Assembly: GCF_028649395.1 (NCBI RefSeq)
Contig: NZ_JAQSUW010000017.1
Location: 459,719 to 523,718 of the forward strand
Length of the DNA stretch: 64,000 bases
Source: Pseudomonas sp. Gutcm_11s
GTDB taxonomy: Bacteria > Pseudomonadota > Gammaproteobacteria > Pseudomonadales > Pseudomonadaceae
Direction: 5' to 3'
This document shows, piece by piece, positions 17,104 through 25,424 of the stretch (positions are counted from its first letter, which is position 1; every line of letters begins with the position of its first letter). The notes under the pieces were generated by a model. That model worked only from the letters and a program-made list of their open reading frames with translations. It did not search any database and had not been told where the DNA came from. The position numbers and the translations under genes are program-made.

Positions 17104-18153
17104 ATGAGCAGCGCCCCGCTTACGCCCGAGCAGCTGAGCAGCTTCAGTCCGATGGACTTCCTCACGCCTGCCTATCGGCAGCAGCTGCATGCCGGGCTCA
17201 AGTATCTGCAGCACCCGGCCGGCACCCAACTGCTGACCAAGGGCGAGCGCGCCCTGGCCCAGTACTACCTGCTGGAGGGCAAGGTGGCGGTGGATGCCGG
17301 GCCAACCCGGCAGACCATCGAGGGCGGCTCGCCCCAGGCGCACATGCCGCTCAACCCCGGGCAGACCAACCCGCACAGCATCAAGGCACTCACCGACGTG
17401 CGCCTGTTCGCCGTCGAGCACCAGTTGCTGGAGCGCTTGCTCGGCTGGAGCCAGGATGCTGCCTACCAGGTCAGTAGCCTGGGTGGCGGCATGGTCGAGG
17501 AGCACGACGAGGACGACTGGCTGGCGCGCCTGCTCAATACGCCGCTGTTCGGCCGCCTGCCGCCATCGCACCTGCATGCGCTGTTGGCCCGCTTCGAATA
17601 CCTGGCGGTGCGTGCCGGCGAGGCGGTGGTCACCTATGGCGAGCCGGGCGAGCACTTCTACGTGATCAAGCAGGGGCGGGCGCGCATCAGCCTGCCGCAG
17701 GCCTATCGCGAACAACCGACCCAGGTGCTGGAACGCGGCGACTTCTTCGGCGAGGAGGCGCTGGTCAGCGGTGCGGTGCGCTCGGCCAGCGTGACCATGC
17801 TGGAGGATGGCGAGCTGGCCCGCCTGCACCGCGAGGTGTTCGTCGAGCTGGTGCGGCCGAGCCTGATTCCGCGCATCAGCGGCCAGGACCTGGATCGGCT
17901 GAGCCACCAGGGCAGCCGCAAGTACCTGCTGCTCGACGTACGCCTGGCGGTGGAATATCGCCTGGGCCACCTGCCGGACAGCTTCAACCTGCCGGTGGCC
18001 AACCTGCGCACGCATGCCGACAGCCTGGATCGTGCCACCTGCTACGTGGTCACCCCGGACGGCGGCATTCGCAGCGAGCTGGCCGTGCACCTGCTCAATC
18101 AACTGGGCTTCGACGCCTACCTACTGAGCGATACGACTCCCCAAGCGGCCTGA
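17104..18153 (+). CDS. Cyclic-nucleotide-binding protein with degenerate rhodanese domain
   Basis: A 349-residue cytosolic protein with three parts: an N-terminal degenerate cNMP-like barrel (about 15-115), a complete cNMP-binding domain (about 140-250) with the phosphate-binding cassette FGEEALVSGAVRSASV, and a C-terminal rhodanese domain (about 268-345). In the rhodanese loop the catalytic cysteine position is proline (P318 in TPDGGIRS, where active enzymes have C-x-x-G-x-R-S), so sulphur transfer is not expected. It probably binds cAMP or c-di-GMP and uses the dead rhodanese as an interaction module (inference). ATG 17104 follows GCAGGAGGG. It is 13 bases upstream of a binding-protein gene. 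Confidence 0.85.
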   Translation: MSSAPLTPEQLSSFSPMDFLTPAYRQQLHAGLKYLQHPAGTQLLTKGERALAQYYLLEGKVAVDAGPTRQTIEGGSPQAHMPLNPGQTNPHSIKALTDVRLFAVEHQLLERLLGWSQDAAYQVSSLGGGMVEEHDEDDWLARLLNTPLFGRLPPSHLHALLARFEYLAVRAGEAVVTYGEPGEHFYVIKQGRARISLPQAYREQPTQVLERGDFFGEEALVSGAVRSASVTMLEDGELARLHREVFVELVRPSLIPRISGQDLDRLSHQGSRKYLLLDVRLAVEYRLGHLPDSFNLPVANLRTHADSLDRATCYVVTPDGGIRSELAVHLLNQLGFDAYLLSDTTPQAA

Positions 18154-18166
18154 GCAGGAGCGCTAC

Positions 18167-18922
18167 ATGCGCCATCCCACGTTGTGCTCGTTGTTGCTGA
18201 TGTTGTGCTGCGGGGTGTTTGCCGGTGTGTCGGCGGCCCGCGAGCTGCTGGTGGTCGGCACCAGCTTTCCACAGGTCTATGAGCGCGATGCCAGCGGTGA
18301 CTTCACCGGCCTGGCCCCGGCGGTGCTGCGCCGCCTGGCGGCCGAACTGGGTGGCGAGCTGCGCTTCGAGCTGTACCCCTGGGCGCGTGCGCAGCGCATG
18401 GTCGAGCATGGCGAGGCGGACATCCTGGTCGGTCCCTATCGCACCGCCGAGCGCGAGGCGCGCTTCGCCTTCGCTGCCGAGCCCTTCTACCAGGACCGCA
18501 TCCTGTTCTATGCGCGCATCGACCGGCGCGCGGATTGGGACGGCGACTATGCCAGCCTGGCGGGGCGCCGCGTCGCGGTGGTGCGCGGCTGGATCTACGG
18601 CCGCCAGTTCGAGGACGCGCGGGCGCGCCTGCAGCCGGTCACGGTGGAGTCGGTGAGCAACGGCCTGCGCATGCTCGCGGCTGGCCGCATCGACCTGCTG
18701 GCCAGCAACCAGCGCAACACCCAGCCGTATCTGACGGCGCCATTGCAGCAGACGGTCGCCGAGCTGCTGCCGCTGATCGACGTGCAGCGCGGCTACTTCG
18801 CCTTCCCGCGAGATCCCGACCACGACCGACTGCGCGAGCGCTTCGACCGCGCCTTCGATGAGCTGGTGGCCTCGGGGCAACTGGCGCGGCTGGCGGCGCC
18901 GCTCGGCGTCAGCGTGCCCTGA
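18167..18922 (+). CDS. Periplasmic solute-binding protein, SBP_bac_3 family (orphan)
   Basis: A 251-residue exported protein. The signal peptide ends near GVSAAR, and the mature part follows the amino-acid-binding-protein fold: LLVVGTSFPQVYERDASGDFTGLAPAVLRRLAAELG, the hinge PWARAQRMVEHGEADILVGPYRTAERE, and RRVAVVRGWIYGRQFE. No ABC permease or ATPase is adjacent, so it is an orphan that may feed a chemoreceptor or signalling protein. It is 13 bases after the cNMP-rhodanese gene, in the same direction. The ligand cannot be read. Confidence 0.8.
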   Translation: MRHPTLCSLLLMLCCGVFAGVSAARELLVVGTSFPQVYERDASGDFTGLAPAVLRRLAAELGGELRFELYPWARAQRMVEHGEADILVGPYRTAEREARFAFAAEPFYQDRILFYARIDRRADWDGDYASLAGRRVAVVRGWIYGRQFEDARARLQPVTVESVSNGLRMLAAGRIDLLASNQRNTQPYLTAPLQQTVAELLPLIDVQRGYFAFPRDPDHDRLRERFDRAFDELVASGQLARLAAPLGVSVP

Positions 18923-18928
18923 GCGGCG

Positions 18929-19399
18929 TCACTCCACGCGCAGGATCTGCCAGGTGGCAGGGCCGGCCTGCACCTCGTCGCCAGGGCCACGACCGAGCAG
19001 CTGGGCGCCGAGCGGCGCCTGGGTGGTGATCAGTACCACCTCCTGCCCATCGTGCTGCAGCTTGAGGCCGGCGCCATCCGGGCCGAGCAGCAGGCATTGC
19101 TGACGACCGGCGGCGTCTTCCAGCCAGATCAGGGCGCCGAGCTGGATGCCGCTGGCGTCGTAGTAGGCGCGCAGCTGCAGGGTGCGCCAGGCATTCAGCG
19201 CACGGCGGATTTCCTCGACCCGGCGCGACTGCCCGGCGGCCAGGTAGGAGGCCTCCAGGCCACGGGTGTCGTACTTGTTCTCCGCCTTGCTCTCCTCGTG
19301 GGTGGCGGCCTGGCGCGCGGTTTCGGCGGCGGCGACCAGCAGCGCGAGATCGGCCTCGAGGCGCTGGCATACCTGTTGCTGGAGGAGAAGCTTGTCCAT
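18929..19399 (-). CDS. GreA/GreB-family C-terminal domain protein
   Basis: A 156-residue protein: an N-terminal helical coiled coil (about 5-80, QQQVCQRLEADLALLVAAAETARQAATHEESKAENKYDTRGLEASYLA) followed by an FKBP-like domain with PLGAQLLGRGPGDEVQ near the end, the C-terminal GreA/GreB signature. This is the group of Gre-related proteins that bind RNA polymerase; the coiled-coil tip acidic pair of true Gre factors is not clearly present, so transcript cleavage is uncertain. The start at 19399 was preferred over an extension to 19444. It is a single gene, convergent with the binding-protein gene. Confidence 0.8.
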   Translation of the reverse strand: MDKLLLQQQVCQRLEADLALLVAAAETARQAATHEESKAENKYDTRGLEASYLAAGQSRRVEEIRRALNAWRTLQLRAYYDASGIQLGALIWLEDAAGRQQCLLLGPDGAGLKLQHDGQEVVLITTQAPLGAQLLGRGPGDEVQAGPATWQILRVE

Positions 19400-19497
19400 G
19401 GTGCGACATCGGTGGTGGCGGGGCGTGCAGGGTAGCAGCCTCACCGGCGCCGGTCGCGAGTCCTACACTCTGATCGACCACGACCCGGTGAACTGCA

Positions 19498-20268
19498 ATG
19501 CGTATTACCCGCTGGCTGGGATGCCTGTTCGCCCTGTGCCTCGCCGCCACCTCGCGCGCCGAGTCGCTGCAGCTGTATACCGAGGAATATCCGCCGCTGA
19601 ACTTCGCCCGTGACGGCCGCCCGGTGGGGCTGGCGGTGGATCTGGTGCGCGAGCTGTTCGAGCGCACCGGCGATCACGGCGTGATCAGCGTGGTGCCCTG
19701 GGCGCGCGGCTACCAGGCGGCGCAGGACGAGCCGAACACGGCGCTGTTCGTCACCATGCGCACTCCCGAGCGCGAGCAGCGTTTCAAGTGGGTCGGCCCG
19801 CTGGCGATGGCCATCACCAGCTTCTATGCCCTCAAGGGCTCGGGCATCCGCATCGGTTCGCTGGAAGAGGCGGCGCAGGTCGGCACCATCGCCGTGCCGC
19901 GCCAGTGGTACAGCTACCAGGCGCTGCAGGGGCAGGGCCTGCCGAACCTGTACGGGGTGATCGGCCCGCAGCAGATGATGAGCATGCTGCGCCACGGCCG
20001 GGTGCCGGTGGTGGTGGCCGACAACCTGACCCTGGAGAGCCTGCTGGCCCTCGGCGGCCTGCGCCCGGGCAGCGTCGAGCCGCTGTATGGCTTCCTGCAC
20101 AGCGAGGCCTACATCGCCTTCTCGCCGAGCACTGCCGACGCGGTGGTGCAGAACTGGCAGGAGGCGCTGGACTCGATGAAGCGCGACGGCAGCTTCGCCC
20201 TGATCTACCGGCGCTGGCTGGTGGAGCAGGAAATTCCCGCCGGCCTGCTCGACAGCGCCGCGCCCTGA
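19498..20268 (+). CDS. Periplasmic solute-binding protein, SBP_bac_3 family (orphan)
   Basis: A 256-residue protein with signal peptide MRITRWLGCLFALCLAATSRA. The mature part has the family order LQLYTEEYPPLNFARDGRPVGLAVDLVRELFERTG, PWARGYQAAQDEPNTALFVTMRTPERE and a C-terminal helix ALIYRRWL. It differs from the protein at 18167-18922, so this is not a recent tandem copy. No permease is nearby. The HDOD gene follows after a convergent GNAT gene. Confidence 0.8.
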   Translation: MRITRWLGCLFALCLAATSRAESLQLYTEEYPPLNFARDGRPVGLAVDLVRELFERTGDHGVISVVPWARGYQAAQDEPNTALFVTMRTPEREQRFKWVGPLAMAITSFYALKGSGIRIGSLEEAAQVGTIAVPRQWYSYQALQGQGLPNLYGVIGPQQMMSMLRHGRVPVVVADNLTLESLLALGGLRPGSVEPLYGFLHSEAYIAFSPSTADAVVQNWQEALDSMKRDGSFALIYRRWLVEQEIPAGLLDSAAP

Positions 20269-20275
20269 ACCGCGC

Positions 20276-20734
20276 CTACTGGCCGCTGCGGCGCATGCCG
20301 ATGTGCGGGATGTCGTCTTCCAGGTACTCGTCGGTCACCGCGGCGAAGCCATAGCGCGCGTAGTAGCGCTGCAGGTGCGCCTGGGCGGAGAGGTAGACCG
20401 GCAGCCCCGGCCAGCGCTCGGCGCAGGCCTGCAGGGCGCGTTCCATCAACTCGTGGCCGAGGCCGCTGCCGCGCGCCTCGCTGGCGATCACCACGCGGCC
20501 GATCACCACCTCACCCTCGTGACGTTGCGGGTCGAGCAGGCGCAGGTAGGCCACCAGTTGGTCGCCGTGCCAGGCCAGCAGGTGGCAGGTATCGCCGAGC
20601 AGGTCCTGGCCATCCACCTCCTGGTAGGGGCAGTTCTGTTCCACCACGAACACGCGGGTGCGCAGCGCGAGCAGGGCATACAGCTCGTGCTTGTCCAGGT
20701 CGGAGTGGTGTTTGCAGTACCAGGTGAGGGTCAT
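20276..20734 (-). CDS. GNAT-family acetyltransferase, ElaA type
   Basis: A 152-residue GNAT protein. The N-terminus WYCKHHSDLDKHELYALLALRTRVFVVEQNCPYQEVDGQD is characteristic of the ElaA group. The acetyl-CoA-binding loop is RVVIASEARGSGLGHELM. The acceptor substrate is unknown. It ends seven bases from the stop of the preceding binding-protein gene, with which it converges. Confidence 0.85.
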   Translation of the reverse strand: MTLTWYCKHHSDLDKHELYALLALRTRVFVVEQNCPYQEVDGQDLLGDTCHLLAWHGDQLVAYLRLLDPQRHEGEVVIGRVVIASEARGSGLGHELMERALQACAERWPGLPVYLSAQAHLQRYYARYGFAAVTDEYLEDDIPHIGMRRSGQ

Positions 20735-20867
20735 GGTGCGGGCCTTGCGCGTGAACGAGGTGCCGATCCTGCCACAGCCGGCGCGGGCAGTCGCGGCCGC
20801 CGGGGTGTTTCGCTGTCCACTGGCCAGGGGCCACCTACACTCGATGCTGGGGGCATGGAGGTGTGCT

Positions 20868-21725
20868 TTGGTTGGTGAGACTACGGAATATTCGATCTAC
20901 CGGCGGGTCGTGTCGCAGCTGATGCAGGGACAGGAGCAGTTGCCCAGCCTGCCGGCGCTGACCCTGGACATCCGCCGGGCGCTGAGTGACGGGCGGATCA
21001 CCACTACGGCGCTGGCGAAGCTGATCAGTCGTGCCCCGGCGCTGGCTGCGCTGCTGATGAAGCATGCCTCCGGGGCGCTGTACCGGCACCCGGTGGCGCC
21101 GCGCACGCTGCAGGACGTGATCGGCCTGCTCGGCATGCGTGAGGTGGACCGCATCACCATGGTGCACAGCATCAAGAGCCTGTTCACCCTGCACAGCCCG
21201 GCGCACAAGCGCCTGTTCCTCGAGGTGTGGGGGCGGCTGACGCTCAAGGCCAGCACCTGCGCCATGCTCGCCCGCCTGCTCGGCCACGTGACGCCGGAGC
21301 ACGCGCTGCTGGCCAGCCTGCTCAGCGAGGTGGGTACCCTGGCGGTGCTCTCGGCCTTCCGCGACGAGGCGGACATTCCCTCCGGCGAGCTCTACTACAA
21401 GCTGTGCCGCGAATACAGCAAGTCGCTCGGGGTGATCGTGCTGAAGAAGTGGGCGGTGAACGACGAGTACATCTCGGTGATTCGCGCCGCCGGCAACTGG
21501 GCCAGCACCGAGGGCCACGAGCTGGGGCTTATCGACCTGGTCAACCTGGCCCTGTTCCATGCCATCAAGGAGCGCAACGTCGATGCCGATCTGCCACTGC
21601 TGGTGGAGCTGGCGGCCTTCCACAAGCTGCTGCCGCCGCTGAATTTCATCGGCGACAACGGTGAACTGGAACTGGTGGTCAACCACCGGGCGGACATCCA
21701 TGCGCTGGCCGAGACGCTGTACTAG
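20868..21725 (+). CDS. HDOD-domain signalling protein
   Basis: A protein of about 285 residues dominated by an HDOD domain (LPSLPALTLDIRRALSDGRITTTALAKLISRAPALAALLMKHASG through the conserved VIGLLGMREVDRIT). HDOD proteins are non-catalytic relatives of HD phosphodiesterases used as scaffolds in bacterial signalling. The start is uncertain: TTG 20868 has a GGAGG six bases upstream, while ATG 20844 would add eight residues without a good site. Its end overlaps the next gene by 26 bases, indicating translational coupling with a periplasmic protein. Confidence 0.75.
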   Translation: MVGETTEYSIYRRVVSQLMQGQEQLPSLPALTLDIRRALSDGRITTTALAKLISRAPALAALLMKHASGALYRHPVAPRTLQDVIGLLGMREVDRITMVHSIKSLFTLHSPAHKRLFLEVWGRLTLKASTCAMLARLLGHVTPEHALLASLLSEVGTLAVLSAFRDEADIPSGELYYKLCREYSKSLGVIVLKKWAVNDEYISVIRAAGNWASTEGHELGLIDLVNLALFHAIKERNVDADLPLLVELAAFHKLLPPLNFIGDNGELELVVNHRADIHALAETLY

Positions 21726-22596
21726 CCGCTGCTGCCTGCTGCTCGCCTTCCTCAGCCTCGGCAGCATTGCCCAGGCCGAGGAACGCTGGCGGGTGGTCGT
21801 GGCGGAGCTGGTCGGGGTGGCCGTGGAGGGCGAGCGCAATCCGCTGCTGGAGATGCTGGCTGCGCTGGACCAGCAGCTGGAGGGCGTGACGCTGGAGGTG
21901 CGCCTGCAGCCCTTCGCCAGGACCATGCTGCTGGTCCAGCAGGGCCGTGCCGAGCTGCAGTTTCCCTACATCGAGTTGCCGCAGGCGCCGGAAGGGCTGC
22001 GCTATGGCGAGGAGTCGATCGGCACGGTGCGCTTCATGCTCTATTCGCGCCGCGACCAGCCGCTGGCCCGCCGGCAGGTGATGAGCGAGCGCTGGCGCCT
22101 GAGCGAGGCACGTCTGGCGCAGAGCGGCCTGGGTTTCGATACCCAGCAACTGGAACGCCTGCGCCCGCTGTTCGGCCAGCGCTGGCGGCGGGAGCAGCTG
22201 GCTGTGCAGCTCGGTGATCGTCCCGAGCTGTCGGCGCTGGCCTTTCCCTACCGGATCGAGACGGACCGGGCGCATGTCGATGCGCTGGGCATTCCGGTGC
22301 TGCCCAGCAACAGCGTGGCCAGCAGCCTGGAGAAACTGGTGCGCCGGCGCATCGACGGCTATGTGCTGGCGCCGCTCAACGTCGAGCCGGAGATCGACCG
22401 CCTGCGCCTGCGCGACGAGCTGCAGGGAGTGGGCTTCGCCGACTACCGCGCCGGCTGGCTGGTGGCGGACACGCCGCAGGGGGCGGCCATCGCCACGCGG
22501 GTCAGCGCCGGCTTGCGGGCGCTCAAGGCCAGTGGTGAATTCGAACGTCTGATGGGGCCGATGCTGCGTCAGATGCAGGGCCGGGACTGGCCCTGA
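21700..22596 (+). CDS. Periplasmic binding-protein-like protein (third orphan)
   Basis: A 298-residue exported protein. Signal peptide CCLLLAFLSLGSIAQA, then a fold resembling SBP_bac_3: WRVVVAELVGVAVEGERNPLLEMLAALDQQL, RLQPFARTMLLVQQGRAELQFPYIELP, and a C-terminal ALKASGEFERLMGPML helix. ATG 21700 lies inside the end of the HDOD gene (26-base overlap). The pairing of a periplasmic sensor-like protein with a cytosolic HDOD protein, plus the neighbouring diguanylate cyclase, suggests a signalling role, but this is inference. Confidence 0.7.
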   Translation: MRWPRRCTSRCCLLLAFLSLGSIAQAEERWRVVVAELVGVAVEGERNPLLEMLAALDQQLEGVTLEVRLQPFARTMLLVQQGRAELQFPYIELPQAPEGLRYGEESIGTVRFMLYSRRDQPLARRQVMSERWRLSEARLAQSGLGFDTQQLERLRPLFGQRWRREQLAVQLGDRPELSALAFPYRIETDRAHVDALGIPVLPSNSVASSLEKLVRRRIDGYVLAPLNVEPEIDRLRLRDELQGVGFADYRAGWLVADTPQGAAIATRVSAGLRALKASGEFERLMGPMLRQMQGRDWP

Positions 22597-22606
22597 GCCG
22601 GCTCAG
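22593..22606. repeat. Palindrome formed by two convergent stop codons
   Basis: CTGAGCCGGCTCAG, a perfect 14-bp palindrome containing the TGA of the plus-strand binding-protein gene and the TGA of the minus-strand diguanylate cyclase gene. It may be a short bidirectional stop signal, but there is no T-tract. Confidence 0.4.
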
Positions 22607-24378
22607 GAAGCGGAGCCCTGATCGACGCGCACGCCGTTGCGACCCTCGGCCTTGGCCTGGTACATGGCCATGTCGGCCTGGCGCAGGAGCAGAGTGGGGC
22701 TGTCCTCGCCATGGCTGAGGGCGATGCCGATGCTGGCGCCGACGAGGACCTCGCCCTGGGGCGTGGCGATGGGCTGGCCGAGCTGCCTGAGGATGCGCTC
22801 GGCCATCTCGCGTGCGTCCTGCTCGCCGGCGAGTTCCTCGCAGACCACCACGAATTCGTCGCCGCCGAGGCGCGCCGGCAGGTCGCAGTCGCGCACGCTG
22901 CTCTGCAGGCGCTGGGCGACCTGCTCCAGCACCAGGTCGCCGAGGGCATGGCCGTGCTGGTCGTTGATCGGCTTGAAGCCGTCCAGGTCGATCAGCATCA
23001 CCGCCAGCAGGTCGCCGCTGCGCTGAGCGCGGCGCAGGGCCATCTCCAGGTGTTGCTGCAGGGCGTTGCGGTTGGCGATGCCGGTCAGCGGGTCCTGCAG
23101 GGCCAGGGCCTGCAGGCGCTGGTTGGCGGCGGCCAGCTCCTCGGTACGCTCGGCCACGCGCTGTTCCAGGCGACGCTCCTGGGCTTGCAGGCTCTCCTCG
23201 CGCAGGCGCTTGTGGGCGTTGAAGCGGGCGGCGAGGGCGAAGGACAGCAGGATCATCTCCAGCATCGAGCCGATCTGCATGGCGTGCAGGGTGAAGAAGT
23301 TCGACGGGATCAGGGCGAAGTTGCGCAGGGCCAGCAGGGCGGCGCCGCACAGCAGCATGGTCCAGGCCAGGGCGAAGAAGCCGGCGCCGGGCACGCGGTA
23401 GCGCACGCTGACGAAGGCCACGCTGAGCAGCACGGCGCAGACGCTGACGCCGGAGATGGACATGGTCTTCAGCGCCAGCGGCACCGGTAGCAGCAGGGTG
23501 GCCAGGGCGCAGGTGAAGATCACCACGAACCAGCGCCCGAGGAACCGGTCCCAGCGCGGCAACCACTGGCGCGTGTCGAGGAAGCTGCGGGCGAACAGCA
23601 GGGCGATGGCGCCGGAGGCGCAGATGCCGAACGGCAGTGCGCGGTTGGTCCACCAGCCGGCGCCCGTCCACAGCAGCTGGGCCCCCATGCCGTTGAGGCC
23701 GAGCAGGCCGATGCAGAAGGTGGAGACGAACAGCACGTAGTAGATGAAGGGCCGTTCGCGCAGGGCGATGAACAGCAGCAGGTTGTAGCTGCCCAGCGCC
23801 AGCAGGGCGCCGAAGTAGATGGCCTGCACCACGTAGCCACGGATGCTGTGCTGCTCGTGCTCGGCCAGGCCGTAGATGCTGGCGCTGAGCGTCATGCTGC
23901 CGGCGGAGCTGGCGCGCAGATAGAGGGTGCGGCGCTCGCCGGGGGCCAGATGCAGGTCGAACACCGGGGTGCGGTTGCCCACGCTGCGCTGCTCGTACAC
24001 CACCATGTCGCCACCCTGGCTGAGACGGATGCCGTCGCTGCCGACGTCGAGCAGCTGCACCAGGTCGAGCGAGGGATAGTCCACTTCCAGGCGCCAGCGC
24101 CCCGGGCGGTCCAGCGTCGATTGCACCTCGAGGCGCAGCCAGATGGCGCCGCTGACGTAGCCGAAGCCCAGGTCGCGGCGCGTGGAACTGCTGCTGAAAC
24201 GCTCGGGATGGGCGATCAGCTCGTCCAGCTGCAGGTGGCCATCAGGGTCGGCCAGGTAGTCGGCAACGCCATACAGGGGCTGGGCCTCGGCGTTCTTCGT
24301 CAGCTGCAGGGGCGCCGCCCAGCCGGGCAGGGCCAGCAGGCAGAGCAGGAGCAGCAACGAAGACAGAGCGGGGCGCAT
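22603..24378 (-). CDS. Membrane diguanylate cyclase with 7TMR-DISM sensor
   Basis: A 591-residue protein that should make c-di-GMP. Signal peptide (1-20), a periplasmic 7TMR-DISM extracellular domain (about 25-160), seven transmembrane helices (about 180-370), a coiled coil (about 375-425, RLREESLQAQERRLEQRVAERTEEL), then a GGDEF domain. The catalytic LGGDEF is intact and the RDCD five residues before it is a complete inhibitory I-site (RxxD), so product inhibition is expected. The frame is open to 24531, but ATG 24378 starts the signal peptide. Convergent with the third binding-protein gene. Confidence 0.9.
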   Translation of the reverse strand: MRPALSSLLLLLCLLALPGWAAPLQLTKNAEAQPLYGVADYLADPDGHLQLDELIAHPERFSSSSTRRDLGFGYVSGAIWLRLEVQSTLDRPGRWRLEVDYPSLDLVQLLDVGSDGIRLSQGGDMVVYEQRSVGNRTPVFDLHLAPGERRTLYLRASSAGSMTLSASIYGLAEHEQHSIRGYVVQAIYFGALLALGSYNLLLFIALRERPFIYYVLFVSTFCIGLLGLNGMGAQLLWTGAGWWTNRALPFGICASGAIALLFARSFLDTRQWLPRWDRFLGRWFVVIFTCALATLLLPVPLALKTMSISGVSVCAVLLSVAFVSVRYRVPGAGFFALAWTMLLCGAALLALRNFALIPSNFFTLHAMQIGSMLEMILLSFALAARFNAHKRLREESLQAQERRLEQRVAERTEELAAANQRLQALALQDPLTGIANRNALQQHLEMALRRAQRSGDLLAVMLIDLDGFKPINDQHGHALGDLVLEQVAQRLQSSVRDCDLPARLGGDEFVVVCEELAGEQDAREMAERILRQLGQPIATPQGEVLVGASIGIALSHGEDSPTLLLRQADMAMYQAKAEGRNGVRVDQGSAS

Positions 24379-24551
24379 CAGGAGTCCATGGCGGTGTGCC
24401 GAGGGCCAATACTGGCAGAGGGCCAGGGTCTGCGCCAAGCCGGATGTGATCACAACTGGCATTGGCGGCGTGGCGCGCTGGCGTTTGCGGCCTGCCGTGA
24501 TCGATGTCGGGCTGCTATGGTCTGTGCCCATCGCCCCTCGAGAGCAACGCC

Positions 24552-25418
24552 ATGCCCGCGCCCTGCATCCTGATTCCCCTGCCGCGTCGTGACTTCGATC
24601 CCAGCGAGGCCGCCCTGGCCTGGCGTCAGCTGCACCGCGCCGGCTACCGGGTGTGCTTCGCCACGCCGGATGGGCAGCCGGCCGAGCCGGACCCGCAGAT
24701 GCTCAGCGGTGAGGGTTTGGACGCCTGGGGGCTGATTCCCGGCCTGCGTCGCCTGCGCCTGCTCGGCCTGCTGCTGCGCGCCAATGGCGAGGCACGGCAG
24801 GCCTGCGCCGAGATGCTGGCCGATCCCGACTACCGCAACCCGCTGCGCCATGAGCGCCTGCGCGAGGAGGACTTCGCCGGCCTGATGCTGCCCGGCGGGC
24901 ACTGGGCCCGGGGCATGCGCGAGTACCTGGAGAGCGCGCCATTGCAGGCGCTGGTGGCTGCCTTCTTCGCGAGCGACAAGCCGGTGGCCGCGGTGTGCCA
25001 CGGCGTGCTGCTGGCGGCGCGCAGCAAGAGCGCCGATGGACGCTCGGTGCTGCACGGGCGCAAGACCACCGGGCTGACCTGGAAGATGGAGAAGACCGCC
25101 TGGGACCTGACCCGTTTCTACGGCCGCTGGTGGCAGGGCGATTACTACCGCACCTACTCCGAGGCGCCGGGCGAACCGGCCGGGCACATGAGCGTGCAGG
25201 GCGAAGTGGGGCGGGTACTGGCCAGCCCGGATGACTTCCTCGACGTAGCCAAGGACGCGCCCGACTTCTGGCGCAAGACCAGCGGCCTGCACCGCGACAC
25301 GCCGGACGACAGCCGTCCGGCCTGGGTGGTGCACGACGGCAACTATGTGTCCGGGCGCTGGCCCGGTGACATGCACGAACTGATGCGGCGCTTTATCGAG
25401 CTGCTGCCGGCGGCCTGA
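24552..25418 (+). CDS. DJ-1/PfpI (type 1 glutamine amidotransferase-like) protein
   Basis: A 288-residue protein of the DJ-1/PfpI superfamily. The nucleophile elbow is VAAVCHGVLLAAR with C149, followed by a region of large aromatic content (WKMEKTAWDLTRFYGRWWQGDYYRTY) not seen in small DJ-1 proteins. Members act as glyoxalase III, deglycases or chaperones; which applies here cannot be told. The start at 24552 was chosen as the first ATG of the conserved core. Its end is seven bases from the stop of the convergent flavoprotein gene. Confidence 0.8.
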   Translation: MPAPCILIPLPRRDFDPSEAALAWRQLHRAGYRVCFATPDGQPAEPDPQMLSGEGLDAWGLIPGLRRLRLLGLLLRANGEARQACAEMLADPDYRNPLRHERLREEDFAGLMLPGGHWARGMREYLESAPLQALVAAFFASDKPVAAVCHGVLLAARSKSADGRSVLHGRKTTGLTWKMEKTAWDLTRFYGRWWQGDYYRTYSEAPGEPAGHMSVQGEVGRVLASPDDFLDVAKDAPDFWRKTSGLHRDTPDDSRPAWVVHDGNYVSGRWPGDMHELMRRFIELLPAA

Positions 25419-25424
25419 GCTGGT

